Assembly: GCA_900545585.1 (NCBI GenBank)
Contig: UQZR01000025.1
Location: forward strand, 1 to 35,628
Direction: 5' to 3'
Length of the DNA stretch: 35,628 nucleotides
Origin: an uncultured Eubacteriales bacterium
GTDB lineage: Bacteria; Bacillota; Clostridia; Oscillospirales; Oscillospiraceae
Positions 7,883 to 15,828 of the stretch are shown here, in pieces. The notes under the pieces were generated by a model. That model was not told the DNA's origin. It did no database searches and saw only the letters and a list, made by a program, of their open reading frames with translations. How positions within the stretch are numbered: the first letter of the stretch is position 1; the number at the start of each line of letters is the position of its first letter. The translations under genes were made by a program, and so were the position numbers.

Positions 7883-9322
7883 TTAATACGCCACGCCCCA
7901 GTAGATGTCGGTGGTGCATTCCTTGCCGCACACCACGCATTTGCCGGTGGTACCGGACTGCTTCAGCGGCATGCAGCGGCTGGACACGCCGGCCTTCTCC
8001 TTCATGGCCAGCTCGCACTCCAGGCTGCCGCACCACTTGGTACGGGCGAAGCCGCCCTTGCCCTGGGCCATCTCCTTGACCTCCTCCCAGGAGGTCATGT
8101 CGAAGGTATTGTCCTCCAGATTCTTGGCTGCCATGGCGTACAGGTTGTCGTGGACATCCTGCAGCAGCTTCTGCACGGCGCTCTCCAGCTCCGTCAGGGG
8201 TACAAAGGTCTTTTCGCCGGTATCGCGGCGGGCGATGCAGCACTGGCCCTTCTCCATGTCCTTGGGACCGATCTCTACGCGCAGGGGCACGCCCTTCATC
8301 TCGTACTGGGCGAATTTCCAGCCGGCGGACTGGTCGCTGTCGTCCATGCTGACGCGGATACCGGCGGCAGTCAGCCGGTCGCGCAGGGACGCGGCGGCCT
8401 CCAGCACGCCCTCCTTGTGCTGGGCGATGGGGATCACCACCACCTGGGTGGGGGCGATGACGGGGGGCAGCACCAGACCGTGGTTGTCGCTGTGGGTCAT
8501 GATGATGGCGCCGATCAGGCGGGTAGACGCGCCCCAGCTTGTCTGGAACGGGTACTGCAAGGTGTTGTCGCGGCCGGTGAAGGTCACGTCATAGGCGCGG
8601 GAGAACTTATCGCCGAAGAAGTGGCTGGTGCCGGACTGGAGGGCCTTGTGGTCCTTCATCATGCACTCGATGGTGTAGGTGGCCTCGGCGCCGGCGAACT
8701 TCTCCTTGTCGGTCTTGCGGCCCTTCACCACGGGCATGGCCAGCGCGTTCCTGCACACGTCGGCGTAGCAGTTGAGCTGCTGCTCCGTCTCGGCCTCGGC
8801 CTCGGCGGCGGTCTCGTGGATGGTGTGGCCCTCCTGCCACCAGAACTCGCGGGAGCGCAGGAAGGGGCGGGTGGTCTTTTCCCAGCGGATAACACTGCAC
8901 CACTGGTTATACAGCATAGGCAGCTCGCGGTAGCTGTGGAGCACATGGGACCAGTGGTCGCAGAACATGGTCTCCGACGTGGGGCGGAAGGCCAGACGCT
9001 CCTCCAGCGGCTCGCTGCCGCCGTGGGTGACCCAGGCCACCTCGGGGGCAAAGCCCTCCACCAGCTCGCCCTCCTTCTTCAGCAGGCTCTCGGGGATCAG
9101 GACGGGCATGGCCACATTGACGTGGCCGGTCTTTTTGAACTCCGCGTCCATGTACTTCTGGATATTCTCCCAAATGGCGTAGCCATAAGGTCGCAGGATC
9201 AGGAAGCCCTTGACGCTGGCGTAGTCCACCAGCTCCGCCTTCAGGCAGATGTCCGTATACCACTTGGCGAAATCCTCCTCCATGGGAGTGATCGCTTCCA
9301 CATTTCTCTGATCCTTAGCCAT
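7883..9322 (-). CDS. proS: Prolyl-tRNA synthetase, short (ProS3/archaeal-eukaryotic-like) type
   Basis: A 479-residue class II aminoacyl-tRNA synthetase that charges tRNA-Pro. It lacks the editing insertion domain of the long bacterial form and has the shorter eukaryote/archaeon-like layout. Visible marks are MAMPVLIPESLL-type active-site region, RPTSETMF (motif 2 part), RWEKTTRPFLRSREFWWQEGHT, GTSHFFGDKFSRA, the anticodon-binding domain from about residue 285, and a C-terminal zinc-type region with cysteines ending CVVCGKECTT and a terminal Tyr. No T-box precedes it: the upstream 140 bases hold only the trpB terminator. It is convergent with udg. Confidence 0.96.
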   Translation of the reverse strand: MAKDQRNVEAITPMEEDFAKWYTDICLKAELVDYASVKGFLILRPYGYAIWENIQKYMDAEFKKTGHVNVAMPVLIPESLLKKEGELVEGFAPEVAWVTHGGSEPLEERLAFRPTSETMFCDHWSHVLHSYRELPMLYNQWCSVIRWEKTTRPFLRSREFWWQEGHTIHETAAEAEAETEQQLNCYADVCRNALAMPVVKGRKTDKEKFAGAEATYTIECMMKDHKALQSGTSHFFGDKFSRAYDVTFTGRDNTLQYPFQTSWGASTRLIGAIIMTHSDNHGLVLPPVIAPTQVVVIPIAQHKEGVLEAAASLRDRLTAAGIRVSMDDSDQSAGWKFAQYEMKGVPLRVEIGPKDMEKGQCCIARRDTGEKTFVPLTELESAVQKLLQDVHDNLYAMAAKNLEDNTFDMTSWEEVKEMAQGKGGFARTKWCGSLECELAMKEKAGVSSRCMPLKQSGTTGKCVVCGKECTTDIYWGVAY

Positions 9323-9412
9323 AGCTTCATACCATTCCTTTGTTAGTATATAGGGTGTGCGCCGACTTTACATTTTACCCGCCGCCGTCTGACTTGTCAA
9401 GCTGCCGCCGCA

Positions 9413-9438
9413 AAAAGACCGCCTTTCGGCGGTCTTTT
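9413..9438 (-). terminator. Terminator behind trpB
   Basis: AAAAGACCGCC (9413-9423) and GGCGGTCTTTT (9428-9438) form a perfect hairpin with a four-base loop. It follows the trpB stop on the minus strand, with a T-run on both sides. Confidence 0.85.
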
Positions 9439-9461
9439 CTTATATGCCTTTACGCTCTCGC

Positions 9462-10847
9462 TTATTCGTTTCCGGGGAACTGGGGGATGGTGGCGAAGCC
9501 GCGCTGCAGGTCCTCATCCGTGGGGATGGTATCGCTCATGACGCCGTCATTGTACTTGCCGTAGGCCACCATGTCGAAGTAGCCGGTGCCGGTGAGGCCC
9601 AGCACGATGGTGCGCTCCTCCCCCGTCTCCTTGCACTTCAGTGCCTCGTCGATGGCCACACGGATGGCGTGGCTGCTCTCCGGCGCGGGCAGAATGCCCT
9701 CGCAGCGGGCGAACAGCTCCGCCGCCTCGAACACGGCGGTCTGCTCCACGCTGCGCGCCTCCAGATAGCCGTCGTGGTACAGCTGGCTGACGATGCTGCT
9801 CATGCCGTGGTAGCGCAGGCCGCCGGCGTGGTTGGCGGAGGGGATGAAGCCGTTGCCCAGCGTATACATCTTGGCCATGGGGCAGATCTTACCGGTGTCG
9901 CAGAAGTCGTACTTGAACACGCCCCGGGTCAGGCTGGGGCAGGAGGCCGGCTCCACGGCGATGATGCGGTAGTCCGCCTCACCCCGCAGCATCTGGCCCA
10001 CGAAGGGAGAGATCAGGCCGCCCAGGTTGGAGCCGCCGCCGGCGCAGCCGATGATGGTATCGGGCTTGACGTGGTACTTCTCCAGCGCCGCCATGGTCTC
10101 CAGACCGATGACGGACTGGTGCAGCAGCACCTGATTCAGGACGCTGCCCAGCACGTAGCGGTAACCCTCCTGGCTGGACGCGGCCTCCACAGCCTCGCTG
10201 ATGGCGCAGCCCAGGGAGCCGGTGGTGTCGGGGAACTCTGCCAAAATCCTGCGGCCCACCTCGGTGGTGTTGGAGGGGGACGGGGTCACGTTGGCGCCGT
10301 AGGTCCGCATGACCTCGCGGCGGAAGGGCTTCTGCTCATAGGAGCACTTCACCATGAACACGCGGCAGTCCAGTCCCAAATAAGCGCAGGCCATGCTCAG
10401 CGCAGTGCCCCACTGACCGGCGCCGGTCTCGGTGGTGACGCCCTTAAGGCCCTGCTTCTTGGCGTAGTACGCCTGGGCGATGGCGGAGTTCAGCTTGTGG
10501 CTGCCCGAGGTGTTGTTGCCCTCAAACTTGTAGTAGATGTGGGCGGGGGTGTCCAGCTTCTCCTCCAGGCAGTAGGCCCGCACCAGCGGAGACGGACGGT
10601 ACATCTTGTAGAAGTCACGGATCTCCTGGGGGATGGGGATGTAGGCGGTGGTGTCGTCCAGCTCCTGCTTCACCAGCTCGTCACAGAACACATGGCCCAG
10701 CTCCTCCGCCGTCATGGGCTGGAGCGTGCCGGGGTTCAGCAGCGGCGCGGGCTTGTTGGTCATATCCGCACGCACGTTGTACCAGTTCCGAGGCAGCTCG
10801 TCCTCACTGAGGTAGATCTTGTAGGGGATAGTAGTGGTGTCCTTCAT
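9462..10847 (-). CDS. trpB: Tryptophan synthase beta chain-like, TrpB2 type
   Basis: A 461-residue PLP enzyme that makes tryptophan from indole and serine. The N-terminal extension IPYKIYLSEDELPRNWYN and the overall length (TrpB1 is ~400) are typical of TrpB2. The PLP lysine is Lys118 in GSHKLNSA, and the phosphate-binding glycines are in GCAGGGSNLGG. No trpA is adjacent, and TrpB2 enzymes often act without TrpA, salvaging indole. The gene lies 58 bases downstream of trpS, with a TAGGAGGC ribosome site, and both appear to be under the Trp T-box upstream of trpS. That places it in a tryptophan-starvation response. It ends in a strong terminator. Confidence 0.93.
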   Translation of the reverse strand: MKDTTTIPYKIYLSEDELPRNWYNVRADMTNKPAPLLNPGTLQPMTAEELGHVFCDELVKQELDDTTAYIPIPQEIRDFYKMYRPSPLVRAYCLEEKLDTPAHIYYKFEGNNTSGSHKLNSAIAQAYYAKKQGLKGVTTETGAGQWGTALSMACAYLGLDCRVFMVKCSYEQKPFRREVMRTYGANVTPSPSNTTEVGRRILAEFPDTTGSLGCAISEAVEAASSQEGYRYVLGSVLNQVLLHQSVIGLETMAALEKYHVKPDTIIGCAGGGSNLGGLISPFVGQMLRGEADYRIIAVEPASCPSLTRGVFKYDFCDTGKICPMAKMYTLGNGFIPSANHAGGLRYHGMSSIVSQLYHDGYLEARSVEQTAVFEAAELFARCEGILPAPESSHAIRVAIDEALKCKETGEERTIVLGLTGTGYFDMVAYGKYNDGVMSDTIPTDEDLQRGFATIPQFPGNE

Positions 10848-10905
10848 CTTAGTTGCCTCCTAAATTATAGTACCGCGCGGCGCGGGGTCTCACTGTTTAT
10901 GCGAA

Positions 10906-11949
10906 TTATGCGAAATAGTCGATCATCATGGCGTGCTTCATCTTGTCCAGCGTCTGGGCCGCTGCGGCCTTGGCGGTCTCGCTGCCGGCGCGCAGGATCT
11001 CCATGATGGCGTCAGGGTCTCTGGCCAGCTCCTGGCGGCGGGTGCGGATGGGCTCCAGCGTCTCCTGCAGCACGTTGTTCAGGAATTTCTTCACCTTCAC
11101 ATCGCCCAGACCGCCCCGCTCGTAGTGGGCCTTCAGCTCACCCAGATCGGCGTACTCCGGCAGGTAGCGGGCAAAGTGCTCGTCGGTGCAGAAGGCGTCC
11201 AGATAGATAAACACGGGGTTATCCTTGGTGTTGCCCGGGTCGGACACCATCAGGTGATTGGGGTCGGTGTACATGCCCATGATCTTGGTGCGGATGTCAT
11301 CTGGCTCGTCGGCCAGATAGATGCAGTTGCCCAGAGACTTGCTCATCTTGGCCTTGCCATCGGTACCCGGCAGGCGCAGGCAGGCGGCGTTATCCGGCAG
11401 CAGCGCCGTGGGCTCCACCAGCGTCTCACCGTACAGCTCGTTGAAGCGCCGGACGATCTCACGGGCCTGCTCCAGCATGGGCAGCTGGTCCTCACCCACA
11501 GGCACCGTGTCGGCCATAAAGGCGGTGATGTCCGCCGTCTGGCTGACGGGGTAGGTCAAAAAGCCCATGGGAATGCTGTGGTTGAAGCCGCGGAGCTGGA
11601 TCTCCGCCTTGACGGTGGGGTTCCGCTCCAGACGGGCCAGCGTCACCAGATTCATGTAGTAAAACGTCATCTCCGTCAGCTCGCTGACGTGGGACTGCAC
11701 GAAAATGGTGGACTTGGCGGGGTCGATGCCGCAGGCCAGATAGTCCAGCGCCACCTCCATGATGTTGTCGCGGACCTTCTGGGGATGGTCGAAGTTGTCG
11801 GTGAGGGCCTGCGCGTCGGCGATCATGAAGAACAGCTTTTCGAAGCGGCCGCTGTTCTGGAGCACGACGCGGTTGCGCAGGGAGCCCACATAGTGGCCTA
11901 CGTGGAGGCGTCCGGTAGGACGGTCGCCGGTGAGGATGATCTTGCCCAT
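10906..11949 (-). CDS. trpS: Tryptophanyl-tRNA synthetase
   Basis: A 347-residue class I synthetase that charges tRNA-Trp. The HIGH-type motif is GRLHVGHYVG (13-22) and the KMSKS loop is at 201-205 (KMSKSLGN). TGDRPTG at the N-terminus and the GMYTDPNHL stretch are typical of bacterial TrpS. It is preceded by a Trp-specific T-box leader and its own sigma-A promoter, and probably co-transcribed with the TrpB2 gene 58 bases downstream. RBS is AAAGGA. Confidence 0.97.
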   Translation of the reverse strand: MGKIILTGDRPTGRLHVGHYVGSLRNRVVLQNSGRFEKLFFMIADAQALTDNFDHPQKVRDNIMEVALDYLACGIDPAKSTIFVQSHVSELTEMTFYYMNLVTLARLERNPTVKAEIQLRGFNHSIPMGFLTYPVSQTADITAFMADTVPVGEDQLPMLEQAREIVRRFNELYGETLVEPTALLPDNAACLRLPGTDGKAKMSKSLGNCIYLADEPDDIRTKIMGMYTDPNHLMVSDPGNTKDNPVFIYLDAFCTDEHFARYLPEYADLGELKAHYERGGLGDVKVKKFLNNVLQETLEPIRTRRQELARDPDAIMEILRAGSETAKAAAAQTLDKMKHAMMIDYFA

Positions 11950-11990
11950 ACTTTCAATTCCTTTCTATATGTCAGATATTTCCTGTTGGT

Positions 11991-12036
11991 AAAACAAAAA
12001 ACGTCCTGTCCCATGGAATTCCATGGGACAGGACGT
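11991..12036 (-). terminator. T-box riboswitch terminator
   Basis: The minus-strand terminator is a perfect 36-base palindrome (12001-12036) followed by an A-rich plus-strand run (11991-12000), i.e. a T-run in the transcript. The antiterminator form would pair the T-box motif with the upstream strand. Confidence 0.9.
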
Positions 12037-12272
12037 ACAACACGTTCCTGCGGTACCACCCAAATTGGCAAAGCGCCCGCTCTGCACGCACGATCATGCG
12101 CTCCGCCGGGATAACGGCCGCGGCTGCCGTCGGGTATTACTCACCTGCTCAGGCTTTCTCCCCGCCCTCGTAAGGCCATTCGCCGTACATTCCGCTGCCG
12201 CGCTCCCACCAATGCGCCGCTCTCTGAAAGGTTCCTGTACGGGTACTTCTCTTACTCAACGGTTTGGAATAT
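11991..12272 (-). promoter_or_regulatory. T-box riboswitch, Trp-specific, controlling trpS-trpB2
   Basis: The minus-strand leader contains the canonical T-box motif TGGGTGGTACCGCAGG (12047-12062), which pairs with the CCA end of uncharged tRNA. Upstream features include the AGAGAG-type bulge, a GGTGGGAGCGC apical segment and a candidate specifier TGG (12176-12178, within GAATGGCC), specific for tryptophan. The leader starts behind a strong promoter and ends in a palindromic terminator. Uncharged tRNA-Trp should cause read-through into trpS and the downstream TrpB2 gene. Confidence 0.92.
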
Positions 12273-12278
12273 GACGCC

Positions 12279-12306
12279 ATTGTAGCACCTTTTCCGCAGA
12301 TGTCAA
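12279..12306 (-). promoter_or_regulatory. Sigma-A promoter of the trpS leader
   Basis: On the minus strand TTGACA (12301-12306) and TACAAT (12279-12284) are separated by 16 bases, near consensus, just ahead of the T-box leader. Confidence 0.85.
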
Positions 12307-12315
12307 GAGATTTTT

Positions 12316-13185
12316 TCACAGCGCCCGTAAAAATTCCGGCTTCAGGTCCCGCCGCCCCTCCAGCGCGGCCCGGATCTGGGCCAGCAGGGCCTCGCGGTCG
12401 CCGTTGAGAGTGCCCTTCAGCGTCAGGTAGTTGCTGGCATGGTTGGCGCGGAACACGGTTCCCTCGCTGTCCACGTGCTGCAAAAACAGCTCCGTCTCCT
12501 TCAGCACCTCCAGCGGGCCCAGCACCGTAAAGCTGCCGTCCTTGACCCAGCCCTCCAGCGGCGTGCCGTGGGGCACCATCAGCGTCAGCAGCCCCAGATA
12601 GTCGGGCTTCATCTCGCTGACGGCTCTGGCGGTGTCCAGCGCATGCTGCTGCCACAGCTCCACACTGCCAAGGCCGGAGATGGCCGTCACGGACAGTGTC
12701 AGGCCGCAGCGCTTGGCCTTCTGCCCCGCCGCCACGATGGCTGCGGCGGTGTGGCCCTTGCGCATCCGCTCCAGTACCGCGTCGCAGCCGGACTCCAGCC
12801 CCATGTATACCATTTTCAGTCCCTTCTGCCGCAGCAGGCGCAGGTCGTCCTCGCTCTTCACCTGCAAGCTGGCCGGGGAGGCGTAGCACGTGACCCGCTC
12901 ACACTCGGGGAACAGGCCGTACACCAGCCCCAGTATCTCCACCAGGTCCTCCGTGCGGCGCATCAGGGCGTCGCCATCGGCCAGAAAGACCCGGTCCACC
13001 CGGTGGTAGACGCGGCGGGCCAGCTCGAAATCCTCCCGTATCTCCTGCATGGGACGCATGGAAAAATGCTTGTCATCGTACATTTCACAGAAGGCGCAGC
13101 GGTTGTGGCTGCACCCGTAGGTCACCTGCACGATAAGGCTGTACGCCTCGCTGGGCGGCCGGTAGACCTTGCCTTTGTAGCGCAT
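12316..13185 (-). CDS. Radical SAM protein
   Basis: A 289-residue enzyme of the radical SAM superfamily. Near the N-terminus VTYGCSHNRCAFCEMY has the cluster cysteines in a CX4CX2C spacing instead of the usual CX3CX2C, as in a known group of clostridial proteins with a CSHNxCxFC signature. This is followed by a FLADGDALMRR segment and MGLESGCDAVLERMRKG (Elp3/B12-binding-type core features). The substrate is not known. The start at 13185 is preceded by AAGGAGAG, chosen over an upstream in-frame ATG. It is divergent from the SSB-like gene and immediately upstream of the trpS promoter, but transcribed separately. Confidence 0.85.
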   Translation of the reverse strand: MRYKGKVYRPPSEAYSLIVQVTYGCSHNRCAFCEMYDDKHFSMRPMQEIREDFELARRVYHRVDRVFLADGDALMRRTEDLVEILGLVYGLFPECERVTCYASPASLQVKSEDDLRLLRQKGLKMVYMGLESGCDAVLERMRKGHTAAAIVAAGQKAKRCGLTLSVTAISGLGSVELWQQHALDTARAVSEMKPDYLGLLTLMVPHGTPLEGWVKDGSFTVLGPLEVLKETELFLQHVDSEGTVFRANHASNYLTLKGTLNGDREALLAQIRAALEGRRDLKPEFLRAL

Positions 13186-13297
13186 GGGATCACTCTCCTT
13201 CCGCTCTATTATGCCACGGTTTCCATCGTTTGAAAAGAGGCATCTTTCCGCATCCGGCGGCATAGGGTGGGACATCTCAACAAACGAGGTGTTCGAT

Positions 13298-13924
13298 ATG
13301 GAACTGAACTACAACCGCGTCCATCTATGCGGGCAGGCGGAGGACGTGCCCGCTCTGTCCCACGTCAACCACGGCTGCGCCTTCTACAAGTTTACGCTGG
13401 CGGTGATGCGCCTGTCGGGGCAGGCAGACCGCCTGCCGGTCATCGTGCCCCAGGCGCTGCTCCATGCCGTGCCGGTGGCGGCTGGGACCACCGTCACCGT
13501 CATCGGTCAGCTGCGGTCCTTCAACAACAAAAGCGGCCAGGGCAGCCGGCTGGTGATCTCCGTGTTCGCCCACCAGCTGGCTCTGGGCGGCGAGAGCCCC
13601 TTCAACCAGATCCAGCTGTCCGGCATATTGTGCAGGACACCCACGCTGCGGCGGACGCCGTTGGGCCGCGAGATCTGTGACATCATCCTGGCGGTGAACC
13701 GCCGGTACGGACGGGCGGACTACCTGCCGTGCATCGCCTGGGGCGCGGTGGCGGCTCAGGCGGCGGACATGCGCACCGGCCAGCGCCTCACCGTGGAGGG
13801 CCGCGTCCAGAGCCGTGTCTACACCAAAAATGACAACGGCGTCCTGACGGACCGCACGGCTTATGAGGTGTCCATCATGCGTCCTGCGGAGATCGAGGAA
13901 TTTCTTGTACATATTCCCCGTTGA
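13298..13924 (+). CDS. SSB-like protein with two OB-fold-like halves
   Basis: A 208-residue protein with no signal peptide. Residues 1-~100 (starting NRVHLCGQAEDVP) and ~103-208 (starting NQIQLSGILCRTP) each have the pattern of a primosomal-PriB/SSB OB-fold: a first strand with L-x-G, then a central FxLAV-type strand, and a later strand with GTxVTVIGQLRS in the first half and GQRLTVEGRVQSR in the second. Ligands are probably single-stranded DNA, inferred from fold type. It lacks the acidic C-terminal tail of SSB. The ATG follows GAGGTGTTCGAT. It is divergent from the radical SAM gene. Identification is by pattern only. Confidence 0.7.
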   Translation: MELNYNRVHLCGQAEDVPALSHVNHGCAFYKFTLAVMRLSGQADRLPVIVPQALLHAVPVAAGTTVTVIGQLRSFNNKSGQGSRLVISVFAHQLALGGESPFNQIQLSGILCRTPTLRRTPLGREICDIILAVNRRYGRADYLPCIAWGAVAAQAADMRTGQRLTVEGRVQSRVYTKNDNGVLTDRTAYEVSIMRPAEIEEFLVHIPR

Positions 13925-14001
13925 AAACGGGAATCACCAGTGTTATGATAGATTTAACGTCAGATTTTACAAGAGATTTTACGAAAGAGAGATAGATCCT
14001 C

Positions 14002-15402
14002 ATGCAGCATCACCTGCACTTCCCTTTTCATCATCACAAGCCCCATGCCGCCCGGTACGACGTGGACATGACCCAGGGCAGCACCACGGGACACCTGATC
14101 CGTTTCGCCCTGCCGCTGCTGGCAGGCAACCTGTTCCAGCAGCTTTACAACATGGTGGACACCTGGGTGGTGGGCAATTTCGTCAGCAATGAGGCGTTCT
14201 CCGCCGTGGGCACCGTGGGGCCCATTATCAACACCCTCATCGGCTTCTTTCTGGGAATGTCCAGCGGCGCCGGCGTGGTCATCAGCCAGTATTACGGTGC
14301 GCACCGGCCGGAAAAGGTACATCAGGCGGTACACACCGCCATTCTCCTGACGCTGCTGCTGGGCGTGGTTTTCACCGGCGCGGGCATTGCCATGACGCCG
14401 CTGATGCTGGACCTGATGAAGACCCCCGCGGAGGTGGCGCCGGACCAGACCACGTACCTGACCATCTATTTTGCGGGCATCATGGGCCTGCTGCTGTACA
14501 ACATGGGCTCCGGCATCCTGCAGGCCGCCGGCGACTCCCGCCGCCCCTTCTACTTCCTGGTAGTGTCCGCCGTGGTGAACACGGCGCTGGACCTGCTGTT
14601 TGTGCTGCAATTCGGCATGGGCGTGGAGGGCGTGGCCTACGCCACCATCATTGCTCAGGCGGTATCCGCCATACTGACCATGATCGTGCTGGTGCGCTAC
14701 GACGGCAGCATCCGGCTGGAGCTGCGGAAGCTGCGGTTCCACTGGGACATGCTGAAAAAGATCGTGTCGGTGGGCATCCCCGCCGCGCTGCAGATGGCCA
14801 TCACCGCCTTCTCCAACGTATTCGTGCAGGGCTACATCAACCACTTCGGCGCGGACTGCATGTCCGGCTGGACGGCCTACACCAAGATCGACCAGCTGGT
14901 GATCCTGCCGGTGCAGTCTCTGTCCATGGCCTCCACCACCTTTGTAGGCCAGAATCTGGGGGTGGGCAACGTGGCGCGTGCCAAGGGCGGCGTGCGCCGT
15001 GCGCTGGTACTGTCCTTCGCCGTCACCGCTGTGCTGCTGGTGCCGGTGCTGCTGCTGGCGCCGGGCCTCACCTCCTTCTTCAACAGTAAGGCCGAGGTGG
15101 TGTCCTACGGCGCGCTGCTGCTGCGGCTGCTGTCGCCGTTCTACTTCTTCTTCTGCATCAACCAGATCTACTCCGGCGCACTGCGGGGCGCGGGCAACAG
15201 CCGTATGCCCATGTTCATCATGCTGGGCTCCTTCGTGGTGTTCCGCCAGATCTACCTGTATGTCATGGCCAACTACATTTCCAACGAGATCGTGCCCATC
15301 GCTCTGAGCTACCCCGCCGGATGGTTCGTATGCAGCGCCGCCACCCTGCTGTATTACACCCACTGCAAGTTCGACCACTATCGCCTGGTGGAGGATGTGT
15401 AA
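14002..15402 (+). CDS. MATE family efflux transporter
   Basis: A 466-residue membrane transporter of the MATE (DinF/NorM-like) type, expected to export drugs or metabolites using a Na+ or H+ gradient. About twelve hydrophobic segments are visible, and typical marks include LPLLAGNLFQQLYNMVDTWVVG (family signature at residues ~35-56), ILQAAGDSRRPF and ALRGAGNSRMPM. An unusually His-rich N-terminal tail (HHLHFPFHHHKPH) is present; a second Met after 'DVD' could be an alternative start. It ends directly upstream of a small Cys-containing protein, with which it overlaps at TAAATG, so the two are probably one operon ending in the terminator at 15583-15621. Confidence 0.93.
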   Translation: MQHHLHFPFHHHKPHAARYDVDMTQGSTTGHLIRFALPLLAGNLFQQLYNMVDTWVVGNFVSNEAFSAVGTVGPIINTLIGFFLGMSSGAGVVISQYYGAHRPEKVHQAVHTAILLTLLLGVVFTGAGIAMTPLMLDLMKTPAEVAPDQTTYLTIYFAGIMGLLLYNMGSGILQAAGDSRRPFYFLVVSAVVNTALDLLFVLQFGMGVEGVAYATIIAQAVSAILTMIVLVRYDGSIRLELRKLRFHWDMLKKIVSVGIPAALQMAITAFSNVFVQGYINHFGADCMSGWTAYTKIDQLVILPVQSLSMASTTFVGQNLGVGNVARAKGGVRRALVLSFAVTAVLLVPVLLLAPGLTSFFNSKAEVVSYGALLLRLLSPFYFFFCINQIYSGALRGAGNSRMPMFIMLGSFVVFRQIYLYVMANYISNEIVPIALSYPAGWFVCSAATLLYYTHCKFDHYRLVEDV

Positions 15403-15573
15403 ATGGACAAGTGTGAATCCTGCGTGTTCTACCTCTATGACGAGGAATACGACGACTACGTGTGCGACATGGACCTGGATGAGGACGAGATGGCCCGCTT
15501 CCTGGCGTCGGACACCGGCAGCTGCCCCTTCTGGCGGCCCGGGGACGACTATCTCACCGCACGGAAGCAGTAA
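15403..15573 (+). CDS. Small DUF6472-like protein
   Basis: A 56-residue acidic protein whose ATG directly follows the MATE stop codon (TAA then ATG). It begins MDKCESCVFYLYDEEYDDY and includes CDMDLDEDEM and CPFWRPGDDY; four cysteines suggest a small metal-binding or disulfide unit. This matches a small DUF6472-type family of Clostridia that I recall, usually annotated without function. The operon position behind a transporter may be conserved. No membrane segment is present. Confidence 0.8.
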   Translation: MDKCESCVFYLYDEEYDDYVCDMDLDEDEMARFLASDTGSCPFWRPGDDYLTARKQ

Positions 15574-15582
15574 CATACAGCA

Positions 15583-15621
15583 AAAGAGGGGAGACAGCAC
15601 ATCCGCTGTCTCCCCCTCTTT
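15583..15621 (+). terminator. Terminator of the MATE operon
   Basis: A 16-bp stem (15583-15598 with 15605-15621, one bulged C) and a six-base loop, followed by TCATCTG; the T-run is inside the stem end. Confidence 0.8.
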
Positions 15622-15646
15622 CATCTGTACCGCACGCAGGCCCTCC

Positions 15647-15681
15647 CGCGGGATGCCGCGCCTTGTGTGCGGCGTCCCGCG
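15647..15681. repeat. GC-rich hairpin in the intergenic region
   Basis: Arms 15647-15659 and 15669-15681 pair over 13 bases (one G-T pair) around a nine-base loop. No T-run follows. It stands between two terminators and may add to termination between the convergent operons. Confidence 0.45.
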
Positions 15682-15734
15682 TCAAAGCGGCGTGTCCGCA
15701 GCGGCGCCCGGCGCGGCACATCCCTGCAAAACGC

Positions 15735-15764
15735 AAGAGACGCGGCCAAAGGCCGCGTCTCTTT
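15735..15764. terminator. Terminator behind the giant surface-protein gene
   Basis: A perfect 13-bp stem (15735-15747 with 15751-15763) with loop AAA. The T-run is best on the plus strand (TCTCTTTTCTT), but as the only strong hairpin after the minus-strand giant gene it may act in both directions. Confidence 0.6.
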
Positions 15765-15828
15765 TCTTCCCCCATGGGCGAAACTCCGCTCGTTATGCCC
15801 CCCAACAGGCGGAGCAGCAGAAAAAGCG